Shown here: one piece after another, positions 24,441 to 35,282 of the stretch
How the letters are laid out: each line of letters starts with the position of its first letter
Numbering within the stretch: the first letter of the stretch is position 1
From: Mactromeris polynyma
Taxonomy: Eukaryota > Mollusca > Bivalvia > Venerida > Mactridae
Reading direction: 5' to 3'
Assembly: GCA_032209605.1 (NCBI GenBank)
Contig: JASFXZ010000013.1
Coordinates: forward strand, 11,181,901 to 11,245,900
Length of the DNA stretch: 64,000 bases
Notes under the pieces: model-generated
The model's input: only the letters and a program-made list of their open reading frames with translations
Told to the model about the DNA's origin: nothing
The model's database searches: none
Program-made: the position numbers and the translations under genes

Positions 24441-24600
24441 GCAAATTACAGAAGGAAGCGGTTTAAGTGTACGACAAACAGAAGTTGCTAGACATGATGT
24501 ACCGTACGCACGATACCCACGTACAGTTCAAATTATTGAAATATGTTTGAATTCATCATTCATTGTTTTTATAATGTTATAACTGGAAATCAGAATATGT

Positions 24601-24693
24601 AATAGTTCGGGCCGGATCCACCTGGGGAGGGGGTGGGGGGGGGGGGGGGGCAAGGGGGCCCTGACTTTTTTCTATCCCTGTTTTTTTTCACGT
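24601..24693 (+). mobile_element. Truncated GGCGGATCCAG-type end with G-rich tract
   Basis: GGGCCGGATCCACCTGGGG resembles the tip of the element at 17035-17602. It is followed by G-runs GGGG, GGGGG and a run of 16 G (24635-24650), a strong G-quadruplex candidate. Only one end is present. Confidence 0.45.
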
Positions 24694-26748
24694 GATAATT
24701 TGACATCAGACGAGTGTGCTCACACTTAACGGGTAAATGCCATGTGACGATGGTAACAAACTAAATGCTGAAAGGAGTTTATTCTCTCACTAAATGTAAG
24801 TCGTTATGATATGTAAATGTTTTGTTATCAAATATTAAAAAAGAAACAATAAAATATAAAACTATTTCGTATTAAATGTAACTCGGCCAACTTTCCCACG
24901 TACAACTATCAGTTACAATACCATAAACTACATTCACGAAAAACGTGTTTGTCTCTGGCAGGGCTCGAACCCAGACATCCTGTTCTGAAGGTCGTTGACA
25001 ATTATTTTATGTGGGATATGATCAACACGTTTATTGTATTTCAAGGAGAATATCTAAACCTGTTTGTAGTTTAAGTATAATTATAGACGGTTAACAGTTA
25101 ATACAGTTTATAGGTGTGCTCCCGGATCTTGTTCATTTTAGACATTAACAAATAGCCATCTTCTGCTAAATCAGCATGAACTCTACACTATTTCATTGTA
25201 CCATTATCAACAGAGTTCATATCGCGATGGCTTCCAATTCACTTGTGACAAGGGTCTTTATTTAAGGCTGACTCGGGGTAAGTACAGAAGCGGCACTGTC
25301 CCCTGGAAATTTGAGTACTTGTTAATATTTTTAACAAGATAATACTACTGCAATTATCATGCATGAGTCCCCAATATTTCATACCTTTATTGTAAACAAA
25401 TCCCCGACCCCCCCCACCCCAAGGGAGGCGAATACCCCCTTCCCACACCTACCCTCTACTCGGGTAACTCTCATTGATGTGTCCTCGAAATTTGGACCCT
25501 GAAATGCACCAGAAGGCACTATTTCACACATATATTGTAAATATTCCGGATGAGGTCCCCCGGACCCCTTTAATGGAGGGGAATGCCACATCCCGTAATA
25601 ATGTCACATGTGTCTTTGGTGTTGTATCACTCAGTGGTACGGAGACACCGTCCTCATGCGCGCGAATATGGAACCAAACTGTTATTTGATATTAAATGGC
25701 TACACAAATGAACATTTGTATAGTTATAACAGTTGTCAGTAATGAAAACTAAGACTTTACATAAAAAGCAGACTTTACCCAGTTATTTTATAAATAATTC
25801 GCTTTTATTTACCTGTTGTGGATGTAAACAAATTTTAAAGATGTCGTTTTTGTGTTGACGCATGTTCGTCAACTTTTTATACATGGCGGGCAGTGGACCT
25901 CACCAGTTTTCCCGGAATAAATTCCCCTGGGGCCGTACGACTTGGAAAACTTTACGGGCCTATGACCCATGGAATGTCCGAACGAAATCACTCTCCAGCG
26001 ATGCCCGGGGGCTTCAAGTGACCGGTGCATTACCTATTAAATATTCTGTGCTGAATTGAAAAGCGCAAACACTGCAATTAACTAGTCTTACTATTCATGC
26101 ATACAACAATACGTTTAATTGGCATATTTGTTTAACATCCAAAATAATGTAGACGTATTCTGTTCGCTAAACTACCACTTTCCAATTGTTTAACGGCCCT
26201 TAACTCTTAGTAGACAGAACTATTAAAACTTCGTTGCAACGTCATCAAACAACCATTTTTAAATTTCTCTTTATTCTGACAGGACTCGTTTAACGAGCAC
26301 CTAACATTATTGAGGTCGACGGGGTGCGATAGGGGTTACTAACATTAATATACTGTGAGTGATGTGCAAAGTGTACTTGTTACAACAAGCTCAGAATTGT
26401 CCAAAATAACCGAAATTCTTGTGTGTTTTTTCATATTTACCAGGGATATTGTTATTTAATTACAGAACTAGTTAGTACTGATAGGAACTCAAAAAACATT
26501 GGTTATGTCAACAGACCCTGCATGTATACTCTAGTTTTGACCCTTCAGAGATCAGCACGCAGGAGATTGTCACGAGTCCTTCCCTTGTATCCCTTCTGTA
26601 GTATATGTACACATAGCAAACAATTGAATGGATAAAGGAATATGACTCTAGAAGGGATAGAGGGAGATAACTCGTGACAATCTCCCGTGCTCACAGTTAA
26701 TTGTCACGGAGTTCTCTCCAATTATCCATTCTATAACATATGTATAAT
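24694..26748 (+). repeat. Upstream module U, copy 1
   Basis: Matches 27468-29663 in the same orientation, starting GATAATTTGACATCAGACGA. It includes a tRNA B-box-like block (GGCAGGGCTCGAACCCAGAC, about 24957), two ~120-bp tandem units with C-rich cores (about 25372-25590), and a CCCGGAATAAATTCCCC palindromic block. Copy 1 lacks about 515 bp that copy 2 has after GGAATGTCCGAA. It ends directly against the broken exon 1 at 26749. No coding role is seen. Confidence 0.85.
26545..26697. repeat. Long imperfect hairpin inside module U, copy 1
   Basis: The arm with AGGAGATTGTCACGAGT..CTT..CCCTT(G/C)TATCCCTTCT (from 26560) is matched in inverted form by AGAAGGGATAGAGGGAGATA and ACTCGTGACAATCTCCCGTG (26650-26690). 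The stem is about 55 bp with an AT-rich loop. The same hairpin is at 29457-29612. Confidence 0.7.
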
Positions 26749-26991
26749 TAGCTTTTGGAGCAAATCGTAAATATTCTTTAAGCATAAAAAAACGTATGTT
26801 ATCAGCTATACAATGACGTTATCCGCGACGTCTATGGCATCATGTCTCCTACAGCATGTTCGATTCTTTGCGCCGAAGACAATAGCTGTTCTGTCTTGTT
26901 CGATGAAAGGACTCAACGATGTATCATATATTCTGTCTTTGCAAGAAGCACAGTGACTGGATGTGAATGGAAGTACGCGGAAATTGACTTG
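26749..26991 (+). pseudogene. Broken exon 1 of a third PAN-type gene (copy C)
   Basis: This is homologous to exon 1 of genes A and B, closer to B, and begins abruptly inside the signal-peptide region (from TTAGCTTTTGGAGC), so the start codon and most of the signal peptide are missing. A one-base insertion in an A-run (CATAAAAAAACG against CATAAATAACG in B) shifts the frame before the first domain cysteine. The first Cys of the conserved Cys-Cys pair is changed to Ser (AATAGCTGT). The splice donor TTG|GTGAGT is intact at 26991/26992 and is followed by intron-1 sequence to about 27460, where module U copy 2 begins. No exon 2 or 3 follows. It is a truncated, dead member of the array. Confidence 0.85.
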
Positions 26992-27467
26992 GTGAGTACA
27001 CAGATCTAGGTTTACTTAACAATCACCTCGCATTGATATAGTATTTTGTTGTGAATAGAAATTGAACTTTAACGTCAGCTTTTATTTTCCAAAGTTTCTG
27101 TCGTTATTCTCGAAATATATAATTATGTATTATGCACAGAGACATTTTGTGTAATCAAGAAACTCCGTAATTGGATTTGACGAAGGTTCTTTGCGTTAAC
27201 ATCATTTACATCATGTATGTCGACATAAACATATACAGTTATGTCCGTATGTCCCCCACTGCCGCGTGTTCGATTAGTTTCTTCGACATTTATGATCTGT
27301 CAGACCACAAAGATTAATACATCGATAAATGCTTAAATCTGTTTTAAATTACTATAAAATAAATAAAAATATGAAATTTAAGTACTGAATGAAGAAGTTT
27401 AGCCACTATTGCGTGGCCACCCTAAAAGCACAAGGAGATATGAAAAATACACATACGCGTTAGCATT
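26992..27467 (+). pseudogene. Intron-1 remnant of copy C
   Basis: Collinear with the first ~400 bases of intron 1 in genes A (31082 onward) and B (39309 onward), including ATTGATATAGTATTTTGTTG and AATTGGATTTGACGAAGG. It stops where the upstream module restarts at 27468, so this is a recombination junction. Confidence 0.8.
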
Positions 27468-28586
27468 GATAATTTGACATCAGACGAGTGTGATCACACT
27501 TAACGGGTAAATGCCATGTGACGATGGTAACAAACTAAATGCTGAAAGAAGTTTATTCTCTCACTAAATGGAAGTGGTTATGCTATGTAAATGTTTTGCT
27601 ATCAGATATTAAAAAAGAAATAACAAAATATAAAACTATTTCGTATTAAATGTAACTCGGCCAACTTTCCCACGTACAACTATCAGTTACAATACCATAA
27701 ACTACAGTCACGTAAATCGTGTTTGTCTCTGGCAGGGCTCGAACCCAGACATCCTTTTCCCCGATATGCATCAAGGCATCATTTCATACCTTTATTGTAA
27801 ACAAATCCCGGACCCCCCTTAGGGAGGCGAATACCCCCTTCCCACACCTACCCCCTATTCGGGTAATTCGCATGGATGTGTCGGCGAAATTTAGACCCTG
27901 AGATGCACCAGAAGGCACTATTTCACACATATATTGTAAATATACCGTAGGAGGTCCCCCGGACCCCCTTAATGGAGGGGAATACCACATCCCGTTATAA
28001 TGTCACATGTGTCTTTGGTGTTGTATCACTCAGTGGTACGGAGACACCGTCCTCATGCGCGCGAATATGGAAGCAAAATGTTATTTGATATTAATGGCTA
28101 CACAAATGAACATTTGGATAGTTATAACAGTTGTCAGTAATGAAGACTAAGAGTTTTCATAAAAAGTCTGACTTAACCAAGTTATTTTATAAATTATTCG
28201 CTTTTATTTACCTGTTGTGGTTGTAAACAAATTTTAAAGTTGTCGTTTTTTATTTCAATATGTTTGACGCCTTTTTATACATGGCGGGAAATGGACCTAA
28301 CCAGTTTTCCCGGAATTAATTCCCCTGGGGCCGTACAACTTGGAAAACTTTACGGGCCTATGACCCATGGAATGTCCGAATGTCACAGGGTCATTAGTGT
28401 CGGGCCTCATTGTCCAATACTTCCTATATATATCATTCCATTTTTCATTTACTTCATTAAATCATGTAACAGTATAACCATGTACACACAAAACCATTGG
28501 TACGGGCCTCACATCACACCATTTACATTCATGATGCACGGACTGGGTTTCCCGCCGTAACGAACCATTTTGCACGCTTCTTCAGT

Positions 28587-28830
28587 CACACATTAAACGT
28601 CGCACTGGAAGGGTTGTGAAAGTCTACATTTGTGTATGTTCGTTGTCTATTTGCAGGTATAGCTGTTACTTTTCATTATTTTCCTCATGTTGTTTCTTCG
28701 TTATTTCATTTATTATCTTCTTGTCAAATGTTGCATTTATTGCTATCATTTAATTGAGTCACACATTAAACGTCGCACTGGGAGGTTGTGAAAGTCTACA
28801 TTTGTGTATGTTCGTTGTCTATTTGCAGGC
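28587..28830 (+). repeat. Direct ~70-bp duplication inside module U copy 2
   Basis: CACATTAAACGTCGCACTGG, then TTGTGAAAGTCTACATTTGT and GTATGTTCGTTGTCTATTTG occur twice about 170 bp apart, both ending in TTTGCAGG, which resembles a splice acceptor. No coding frame follows either copy convincingly. Confidence 0.75.
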
Positions 28831-29456
28831 TGAAAAGCCCCTTCTCGTCACCAGACTCGAGTCTATAATTGTCGTACAAGACAACCTGCGACACGAACAA
28901 AATCACTCTCCAGCGATGCCCGGGGGCTTCACGTGACCGGGGCATTACCTATTACATATTCGGTGCTGAATTGAAAAGCGCAAAAACTGCACTGACCTAA
29001 AAGTCGCACTATTCATGCATACAACAATACGTTTAATTGGCATATTTGTTTAACATCCAAAATAATGTAGACGTATTCTGTTCGCTAAACTACCACTTTC
29101 CAAATGTTTAACGGCCCTTAACTCTTAGTAGACATAACTATTAAAACTTCGTTGCAAAGTCATGAAACAACCACTTTTAAATATCTCTTTATTCATGACT
29201 TGTTTAACGAGCACCTACTATTATTGAGGTCGACGGGTGTGATAGGGGTTATTAACATTAATATTCTGTGAGTGATGTGCAAACTGTACTTGTTACAACA
29301 AGCTCAGAATTGTCCAAAATAACCGAAATTCTAGTTTTTTTTTCATTTTTACCAGGGATATTGTTATGTAATTACAGTACAAGTTAGCACTGATAGGAAA
29401 TCGAGAAACACGGGTTTTGTCAACAGACCCTGCATGTACACTCTAGTTTTGACCCT

Positions 29457-29612
29457 TGAGAGTTCATTACACAGGAGATTGCCACGAGTCCTCCCCCTGC
29501 ATCCCTTTTGTAGTATATGTATACATAGTACACTATTGAAGGGATAAAGGAATATGACTCTAGAAGGGATAGAGGGAGATAACTCGTGACAATCTCCCGT
29601 GCTCACAGTTAA
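29457..29612. repeat. Long imperfect hairpin inside module U, copy 2
   Basis: The same inverted arrangement as 26545-26697 (AGGAGATTGCCACGAGTCC against GATAACTCGTGACAATCTCC). A further inverted pair follows: CACGGAGTTCTCTCCAATTATCC (about 29625) with AGGGATAAAAGGAGAGAACTC (about 29680). Confidence 0.65.
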
Positions 29613-29818
29613 TTGTCACGGAGTTCTCTCCAATTATCCATTCTATAACATATGTATAATTATATTGTATGCCCTAGAAGGGATAAAAGGAGAGAACTCA
29701 AGACAATGTCCTGTGGTTAAGCCTATATATCCGTTTATGAATCAGGTAAATCCTGTTGTTTTCTTATCCAATAACAATTTACTTACATCTAGAAGCTCAA
29801 AATGCATTTGTAAACAAG

Positions 29819-30096
29819 TGGTAACACGAATCGTATCTAGTTAACTACTTATTATGTTACATATTAAGTGAAATTCGCGAACCATAACTAGATAACCTGT
29901 TAGTGTATATACATAATAAAAAGGTAACAAGTGCCAGTTCTGGGTTAGTTCAAGCCGGTTTTTTGTATTATGATATTTATCTTATTTCACGAATATTAAC
30001 TAGATAGCTAGATAATTATCGCGCTGAATAAGTGGTTAACACGAAACAATTCGCGAACGTTATCATGTTTACTGATGACAGTAATATGCCACCATA
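29819..30096. mobile_element. TATGGTGGCATA MITE copy upstream of gene A
   Basis: Matches the interior and right end of the 385-bp element at 1249-1633 (CTTATTATGTTACATATTAA, TAACTAGATAACC, AACAATTCGCGAACG..ATCATG and the end TAATATGCCACCATA). The left inverted repeat is missing. The left breakpoint of the 6.5-kb segmental duplication lies inside this element (about 29945). Confidence 0.8.
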
Positions 30097-30254
30097 CGTA
30101 CTTTATGTGTCTCAATATAAAACTAGGAAAATTGATTGTCAGTCAGTACCTTCTTTTAAACACGGGATTGACGAAAAACAGTAACCACCCATAATTATTT
30201 ACAAGGCAAAACTGTTTCGACTTGTGTTTTCAATATTTTAGGAACAGTTAGTGT

Positions 30255-30480
30255 TCATGTTATATATTCCCCCCTGTGAGCCTATTGTCCTTTATGGTCC
30301 GCAAAGGCCATTCCTTGCGTCCCTGTTTCCTTGCGTACTTACCCTTGCACCTCCTCAATGCCTGATGTTTTGTGGATTGTGTTGTTTTCCCGGAGGTATG
30401 TCACGATGGAGAGGCAGTGTCTTGTGTATGTGGCGTTCCTGTAGCAACTTATACTCTCTTCCATTAATGTGACTTTGCCG
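30255..30480 (+). repeat. Short repeat upstream of gene A (GGCGTTCC type)
   Basis: Contains CCCCCCTGTGAGCC, a Pro/Leu-coding but apparently non-functional frame, and GTCTTGTGTATGTGGCGTTCC. It recurs at 38400-38660 (same strand), 37735-38010 (inverted) and as a ~50-bp piece at 44228-44276. A 73-codon frame over it is not kept in the other copies. Confidence 0.65.
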
Positions 30481-30738
30481 CCGTGTGTGTGATATTTTCA
30501 AAGAAATTGATATTTAGAATTACACTGATCATTTTAATCATATCCTGGGATATATTGACACAGGGTGGCAGACAATACATGCAATAGTTTTAATTTTACG
30601 TTTGCGTAAATCCACAATCATGATTGTTCCAGCCAAGATCAATATATAGCATTCATGTTTTATTAAATACATTACAAATCATGTCAGGAAGCATCGAACT
30701 GTGGGCTAGATGTTACACCATATATCGGTTTACACAGA

Positions 30739-30746
30739 TATAAAAA
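30739..30746 (+). promoter_or_regulatory. TATA box candidate, gene A
   Basis: TATAAAAA lies 52 bases before the start ATG, which would place transcription start near 30768. In gene B the matching position reads TATAATAA. A polypyrimidine stretch ending in CAG at about 30765 (also in B) could instead be a splice acceptor for a 5' UTR exon, so the promoter call is tentative. Confidence 0.4.
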
Positions 30747-30790
30747 TGTGTCAGTTGTTTTCCAGCTATCGAAGAGAAACTACTTGGATC

Positions 30791-31081
30791 ATGTTGGTCA
30801 TAAAAAAGTTCATGATCCTCATGCATTTTGGTTTAGCTTTTGGGTCATGTCGTAAATATTCTTTCAACATAAAAGAAGTAGGAGTATGTTATCAGCTATA
30901 CGATGGCGTTATCCGCGACGTCTATGGCATCATGTCTCTTACAGGATGTTCGATTCTTTGCGCCAAAGACAATTGCTGTTCTGTCTTGTTCGATGAAATG
31001 TCTCAACGCTGTATCACATATTCTGCCTTTGCAACAAGCAATGTGACTGGATGTGGATGGAAGTATGCGGAAAATGACTTG
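30791..31081 (+). CDS. Gene A exon 1: signal peptide and first Cys-rich domain
   Basis: 97 codons. Residues 1-18 form the signal peptide. Residues 19-97 form a cysteine-rich domain with the core CSILCAKDNCCSVLFDEMSQ then RCITYS, the C-x3-C-x4-CC spacing I associate with diverged invertebrate PAN/apple domains. It holds eight cysteines, against seven in B, which lacks the one right after the signal peptide. An N-x-T site (NVT) is present near residue 85. The exon ends TTG|GTGAGT, a strong donor. Homologous exons: 39024-39308 and the broken 26749-26991. Confidence 0.85.
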
Positions 31082-33264
31082 GTGAGTACACAGATCTATG
31101 TTTACTTAAAAACCACCTCGCATTGATATAGTATTTTGTTGTGAATAGAAATTTAACTTTATCGTGAGCTTTTATTTTCCAAAGTTTCTGTCGTTATTCT
31201 CGAGATATATAATTATGTATTATGCACAGAGACATTTTGTGTAATCAAGAAACTCCGTTATTGGATTTGACGAAGGTTCTTTGCGTCATGTATGTCGACA
31301 TAAACATATACAGTTATGTCCGTAGGTCCCTCACCGTCGCTTGTTCGATAAGTTTCTTCGACATTTATGATCTGTCAGACCGCAAAGATTAATACATCGG
31401 TAAATTCTCAAATCTGTTTACTATAAAAGGAATAAAAGTATGAAATTTAAGTACTGAATGGAGAAGTTTAGCAGGAATGCCACAATTGCGTGGCCACCCT
31501 AAAGGTACAAGGAGACATAACAATACACATACACGTCAACATTAATGAAATCAAAACGTACACACGACATAAACATAATTGATGGTTGAACTTGCATCAA
31601 ATGTTAGCATTATATTAGCATGCCTTCAATAATTACATCACTATTGGCATTTAAAAACCCGATTACTTTAATAGATACGAAACTACACCAAACATGACAA
31701 GAATAATAAGACTTGGAAACTTATGATTATAATTGTGATGCTATATTTTAAACAATGACGTATCTATGATATAAAAAGTATTTACTTTTTTGAGCATTAT
31801 TGGTAATTACATTGTATCCTCAAGATAACTTTTACTATGAGTACACTCAACAAAATTCCTAATCGGTCACTTTATATTGTATTATTATTTTTCTAATAAT
31901 GCATGTATTCACACAAAATTTCACATAATAACTAATAAAATTGAAATCATATGCATATCAAGTTTCCAAATATTTGTAAATGACTTGAATAAAATGTTAT
32001 CATTAAAGGAATATAATAAAAAAATGCTCGATATACAGGTATTTACAGTATTGTGTTCATGCTGATATCGATATACAACAGTTAGACGTATTTTGAACTT
32101 CTACAGTGAACATTTGTGTTTTCAGGACATGTGTAGAGGTCCTAGACCATACACGCCACCCGCTCCTAACCAATGTGATCATGGTTACAGTTACGGCGCT
32201 TCAGACAACAAGTGTCGCAGTAGTAAGTATGGTCGTCTATCTTCATACCCCATACTCTGAATACAAATTTGTGTAATGTCTAATAGCATAACCGTAAGGA
32301 AAGTCGTTCTAAACACAAAAGTCATCAGTTTATTGGTCTTTCAAATCACAGTTTCACGCAGTCCATTTGCGAGCAATTAATACTGTTAACTTTGATATTT
32401 AATGCGATAATATTAACTGCAGCAAACTAGTGATTCCAGTGATTCTTTACCAAATATGTGTCACGTGTCCAAATCATGCAATAAAACATGTCCAGCGGCT
32501 TACATGAGGTAACGGAGAAACAGCGACTATTGATGTAACTTGATACAAGGTGTTGGGTTTATCTAATGTTTGCCGATTTGGTCATATTATGTTGAACAGG
32601 AATATGTAGTAGTCCAATTAATAATTGCTCATTGTTTTATTTAACTCATCAGCGACTGTTTAGTATACTTACGTATATTACCTATTTTAACTATATAAGT
32701 GGATCTCAGCCGAAGGTCAATGTTCACATGTCAGATTCTGTAAATTTATATTAATCGGACAGTATAATCCCACTAAAGACGACACTGCAATCATCAATTA
32801 CATTAAAAATTATGACAATGCTTTGTAGAGGCACTTTCATTCAAATCATTTAAAAGCCATATTTCCGGCATATAAGTCCTTGTCCAAATGATACGTCTAT
32901 ACAATGTTCATTATTTCTATTATAAATGACATTGTAACTTTAAATATCGAATGTATTTGTATATCTGTTTTATACCTGTGATATAAAATCAACTGATTTG
33001 GTTATTTCAGATTGTACGTCGTACGGTTCGACATATGGAACATTTGAGGGATACGGTATAAATGATTACAACAATGACTGGATAAGTGTAAGTTCGGAAC
33101 AAGCATGCAAGGATGCGTGTACTGCTGAGACTACGTTTGAATGCCGCACTGTAGAACTGGGTCCTGATGAATGGTGTTTATTGTCAGTAGAGACTGCACT
33201 GACACAACCTGACAGCTACGTTCAAGATCCACGATACACAGTGTGGCAAAGAAATTGTGCTTAA
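30791..33264 (+). CDS. Gene A: secreted protein with two PAN/apple-like domains (213 aa, 3 exons)
   Basis: Spliced from 30791-31081, 32126-32222 and 33011-33264 (642 nt). All introns are GT-AG: intron 1 (1044 bp, phase 0) and intron 2 (788 bp, phase 1). The start at 30791 is chosen because it opens an ideal signal peptide (MLVIKKFMILMHFGLAFG); upstream in-frame ATGs would bury it. The mature part has 17 cysteines and no membrane segment, so the product should be secreted. Domain 1 (exon 1) and domain 2 (exon 3) are PAN/apple-like folds, which in known proteins bind other proteins or carbohydrates. The exact partner and role are unknown. Its paralogue B lies 8.2 kb downstream and a dead copy upstream. 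Compared with B, the two domains carry mostly amino-acid-changing differences, suggesting diversifying selection in recognition, defence or a similar role (inference). Confidence 0.85.
32126..32222 (+). CDS. Gene A exon 2: Cys/Pro linker
   Basis: 97 nt after a TTTTCAG acceptor, ending AGTA|GTAAGT. It encodes DMCRGPRPYTPPAPNQCDHG followed by YSYGASDNKCRS, with three cysteines and four prolines in its first half; probably an ordered linker between the two domains. It is almost invariant between A and B (one Pro/Ser change, one silent change and the codon split by intron 2), in contrast with exons 1 and 3. Too small to be found by an open-frame search. Confidence 0.85.
33011..33264 (+). CDS. Gene A exon 3: C-terminal PAN domain
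   Basis: 254 nt after ATTTCAG, with the first codon split by intron 2 (A+AT, Asn). 84 residues with six cysteines: NC, QACKDAC, FEC, EWC and the C-terminal RNCA. The stretch SVSSEQACKDACTAETTFEC, with WCLLS following, is typical of PAN domains. Residues of the loop between GY and SS (12 codons) cannot be aligned with gene B. The stop TAA is at 33262-33264. The 3' flank is nearly identical to that of B. Confidence 0.88.
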
Positions 33265-33465
33265 CATGTAATTACAGTAATGCACAAGTTATAACATGGT
33301 ATTGAACGGATTCGGATAAACATTTATTGGCGTGTAGTATTAACTAACGTGCATTTGACTTTCAATCTTTATAATATGTTATAAGACTTTATATTCAGAT
33401 ATTGGAAGTGTCACATTTGCATAAAACATTCAAAGTTATATTACCATCTAAAATAGCTTTTTGAA

Positions 33466-33479
33466 AATAAAGTAATAAA
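33466..33479 (+). terminator. Polyadenylation signals, gene A
   Basis: AATAAA at 33466-33471 and again at 33474-33479, about 205 bases after the stop. In B only the second is kept (41693-41698), because the first has become AATATAAA; the second is therefore the likelier working signal. Confidence 0.5.
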
Positions 33480-34850
33480 TGACTAAAGTAGTGCATTGAA
33501 TGAGAAGTGAAATAATCTTTCAAACAATTGCAGTAACACATATCCTCTAATGAATATGAAAGCGGTTAATTTAGTAATAATCTGTCATAATATAATATAT
33601 GTGGACGAACTTTATTTGATTAAAATATTTAGGGATACAACCGTTTATAAACAAGTTACAAATTATAAACTTATAATATGGTATGGAGTATGGATTTTAC
33701 ATTCTGAAAATGGATTCCACATGATGTTTCGAATTTAGTCCAGAAAGAAATTTTTTCAATACAACAATGTTTTGGTCTTTATGATATTTGTCACAAGAAA
33801 AATTGTGGGTAATATTTCATTTCTAGTGTGGTGTATTAGTGGACAGAAAGAATTGGACACTATTTATAACACAACATACGGACGGTTTAGAATGGTAATA
33901 GCACACATGGATTACATTCGATAATTCACTAGTGAAATTTCAACTCACGTGCGTGAAGTCACAGCAAAACAAGCGTGACGTAGACGCGCTCAAATGATGT
34001 TGACATTCTTAAATATATTATATTTTTACTTCTGAAGTATGACGTTTTTTCATTGAAAAGTATTGACTTGTTAATTGAATATGATCTGTGATGTAATCAT
34101 CTAAACTCTTTTTTAGTGGTTGAAAAATAAAACTAGATCTAGAGTCTTTTTGTTGCGACAGCTTTTGTTTTCCAAACACGTAATTACACACGCCATAATC
34201 TGGGACCAATAGTTCCCAGCGATAATTTGATGGCACATACGGAGGTCATGATAATTGTTTGACGAAAATCATTTCTTCTTATGTCATATAGGGAATCTTA
34301 CATTCGTGGTCATTTTTATTGGCTTTATAAAACTCGTCATCTAACCCTGATAAAACTCGGCCAAGCATCGTTTTTATCATTTTTAAAACGTTCTAGAAAA
34401 TGACCGCTCATGTTAGATCCTCTATTTATTACATACCCGATACAATTAGGTAGAACAAGAAATACCTTGAAAAAGACGGTCGGTGCAATTTCATGGTTCA
34501 GATTTGTTGTGCAACATAAAAAATGGCGAGATATTACGATTGCTGGTCACTACAGATCAAAAATATATTTAGGTAAACTCACCGAAATTCAGTGGATTTC
34601 GGTAAAGTAACAAACCCCTTATCGAATGGTTAACCAGTCATTGTAACAAACGTTGTTTGGTTGAAGTTGGTTTAATGGTTCACGTAGGATTAGACTGGTT
34701 TACACAACAATGATATCATGTTAGTAAAAACACATTCAAACTTGACCTTGTATAAGATATAGACAGCAACGTTCGAAACCAATGAGGATTTTGAATTGAA
34801 CAATTATTATGTCACGGCTGGCAAGGGTTCATGCACTGATGTATAATATT
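33480..34850. other. Duplicated non-coding DNA downstream of gene A
   Basis: Nearly identical to 41700-43150. No gene is supported. A CACGTG E-box-like core sits near 33946, and a CRE-like element (TGAAGTCA, 33954-33961) is mutated relative to the perfect TGACGTCA in copy B. A further GTGACGTAG follows about 20 bp on. Confidence 0.5.
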
Positions 34851-34851
34851 T

Positions 34852-35000
34852 CTGTGTGTGCGTGTGTGCTTGTGTCTGTTTGCGTGTGTGTGTGCATTTG
34901 TGTGCGCGTCTGTGTGCGTTTGCGTTTGGGTGCGTGTGCGTGCTTGTGCGTGAGTGCGTGCGTTTTTGTGCGTGCGTGCGAGTGTGCGCGTGTGCGTGCA
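34852..35000. repeat. Compound (GT)n/(GCGT)n microsatellite, copy A
   Basis: Interrupted GT and GCGT repeats, collinear with 43151-43291 in copy B, which is 8 bp shorter and has several substitutions. Frames on both strands here (His/Thr-rich or Val/Cys-rich) are artefacts. Confidence 0.9.
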
Positions 35001-35282
35001 TCTGAGAGTACGTGTTTGTGAAGTAGGGAATTCACAATTTTTATGTAGAAACGTAATATCATCGAAAGGACGAACGTCAGAACAAATATCACTTTCAATT
35101 GATCGAATTTCGACGCTGATTGTTGTCGAATCTGTCACAAGGAGTGAACAAAGATGTTAACATCTATGCAATTTTCGCCAGGTGCACTACGAGACAAGGC
35201 TCGTAACCTTTATGTATTTAAAATAATCTAATTAGTATCCAAATAAATGTTTCCACACCTTCAAGTTTCTTTCCCGAAATAG

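Larger units (their letters stand above)
27468..29663 (+). repeat. Upstream module U, copy 2
   Basis: Second copy of 24694-26748. Extra material at about 28381-28897 includes a direct duplication of about 70 bp (28587-28657 and 28760-28830), each ending GTCTATTTGCAGG. The remainder, including the B-box-like block (about 27731), the C-rich tandem units (27780-27990) and the terminal hairpin, follows copy 1. A short further copy is at 61599-61710. Confidence 0.85.

Noticed and set aside
30251..30472. 73-codon frame upstream of gene A
   Set aside because: It lies in a short dispersed repeat; the copies at 38400-38660 and 37735-38010 do not keep the frame.
30710..30790. Longer N-terminus for gene A from an upstream in-frame ATG
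   Set aside because: It would place 27 polar residues before the signal peptide, and gene B does not share that upstream sequence as protein. The ATG at 30791 gives a standard secretion signal.
34018..34236. Minus-strand 72-codon frame with a counterpart at 42292-42519
   Set aside because: Present in both copies only because the DNA is duplicated. The two differ by a frameshift near the end, and the few substitutions are all replacements, so there is no sign of constraint.
34807..35160. His/Thr-rich and Val/Cys-rich frames, with equivalents at 43105-43452
   Set aside because: Translations of the compound GT/GCGT microsatellite.
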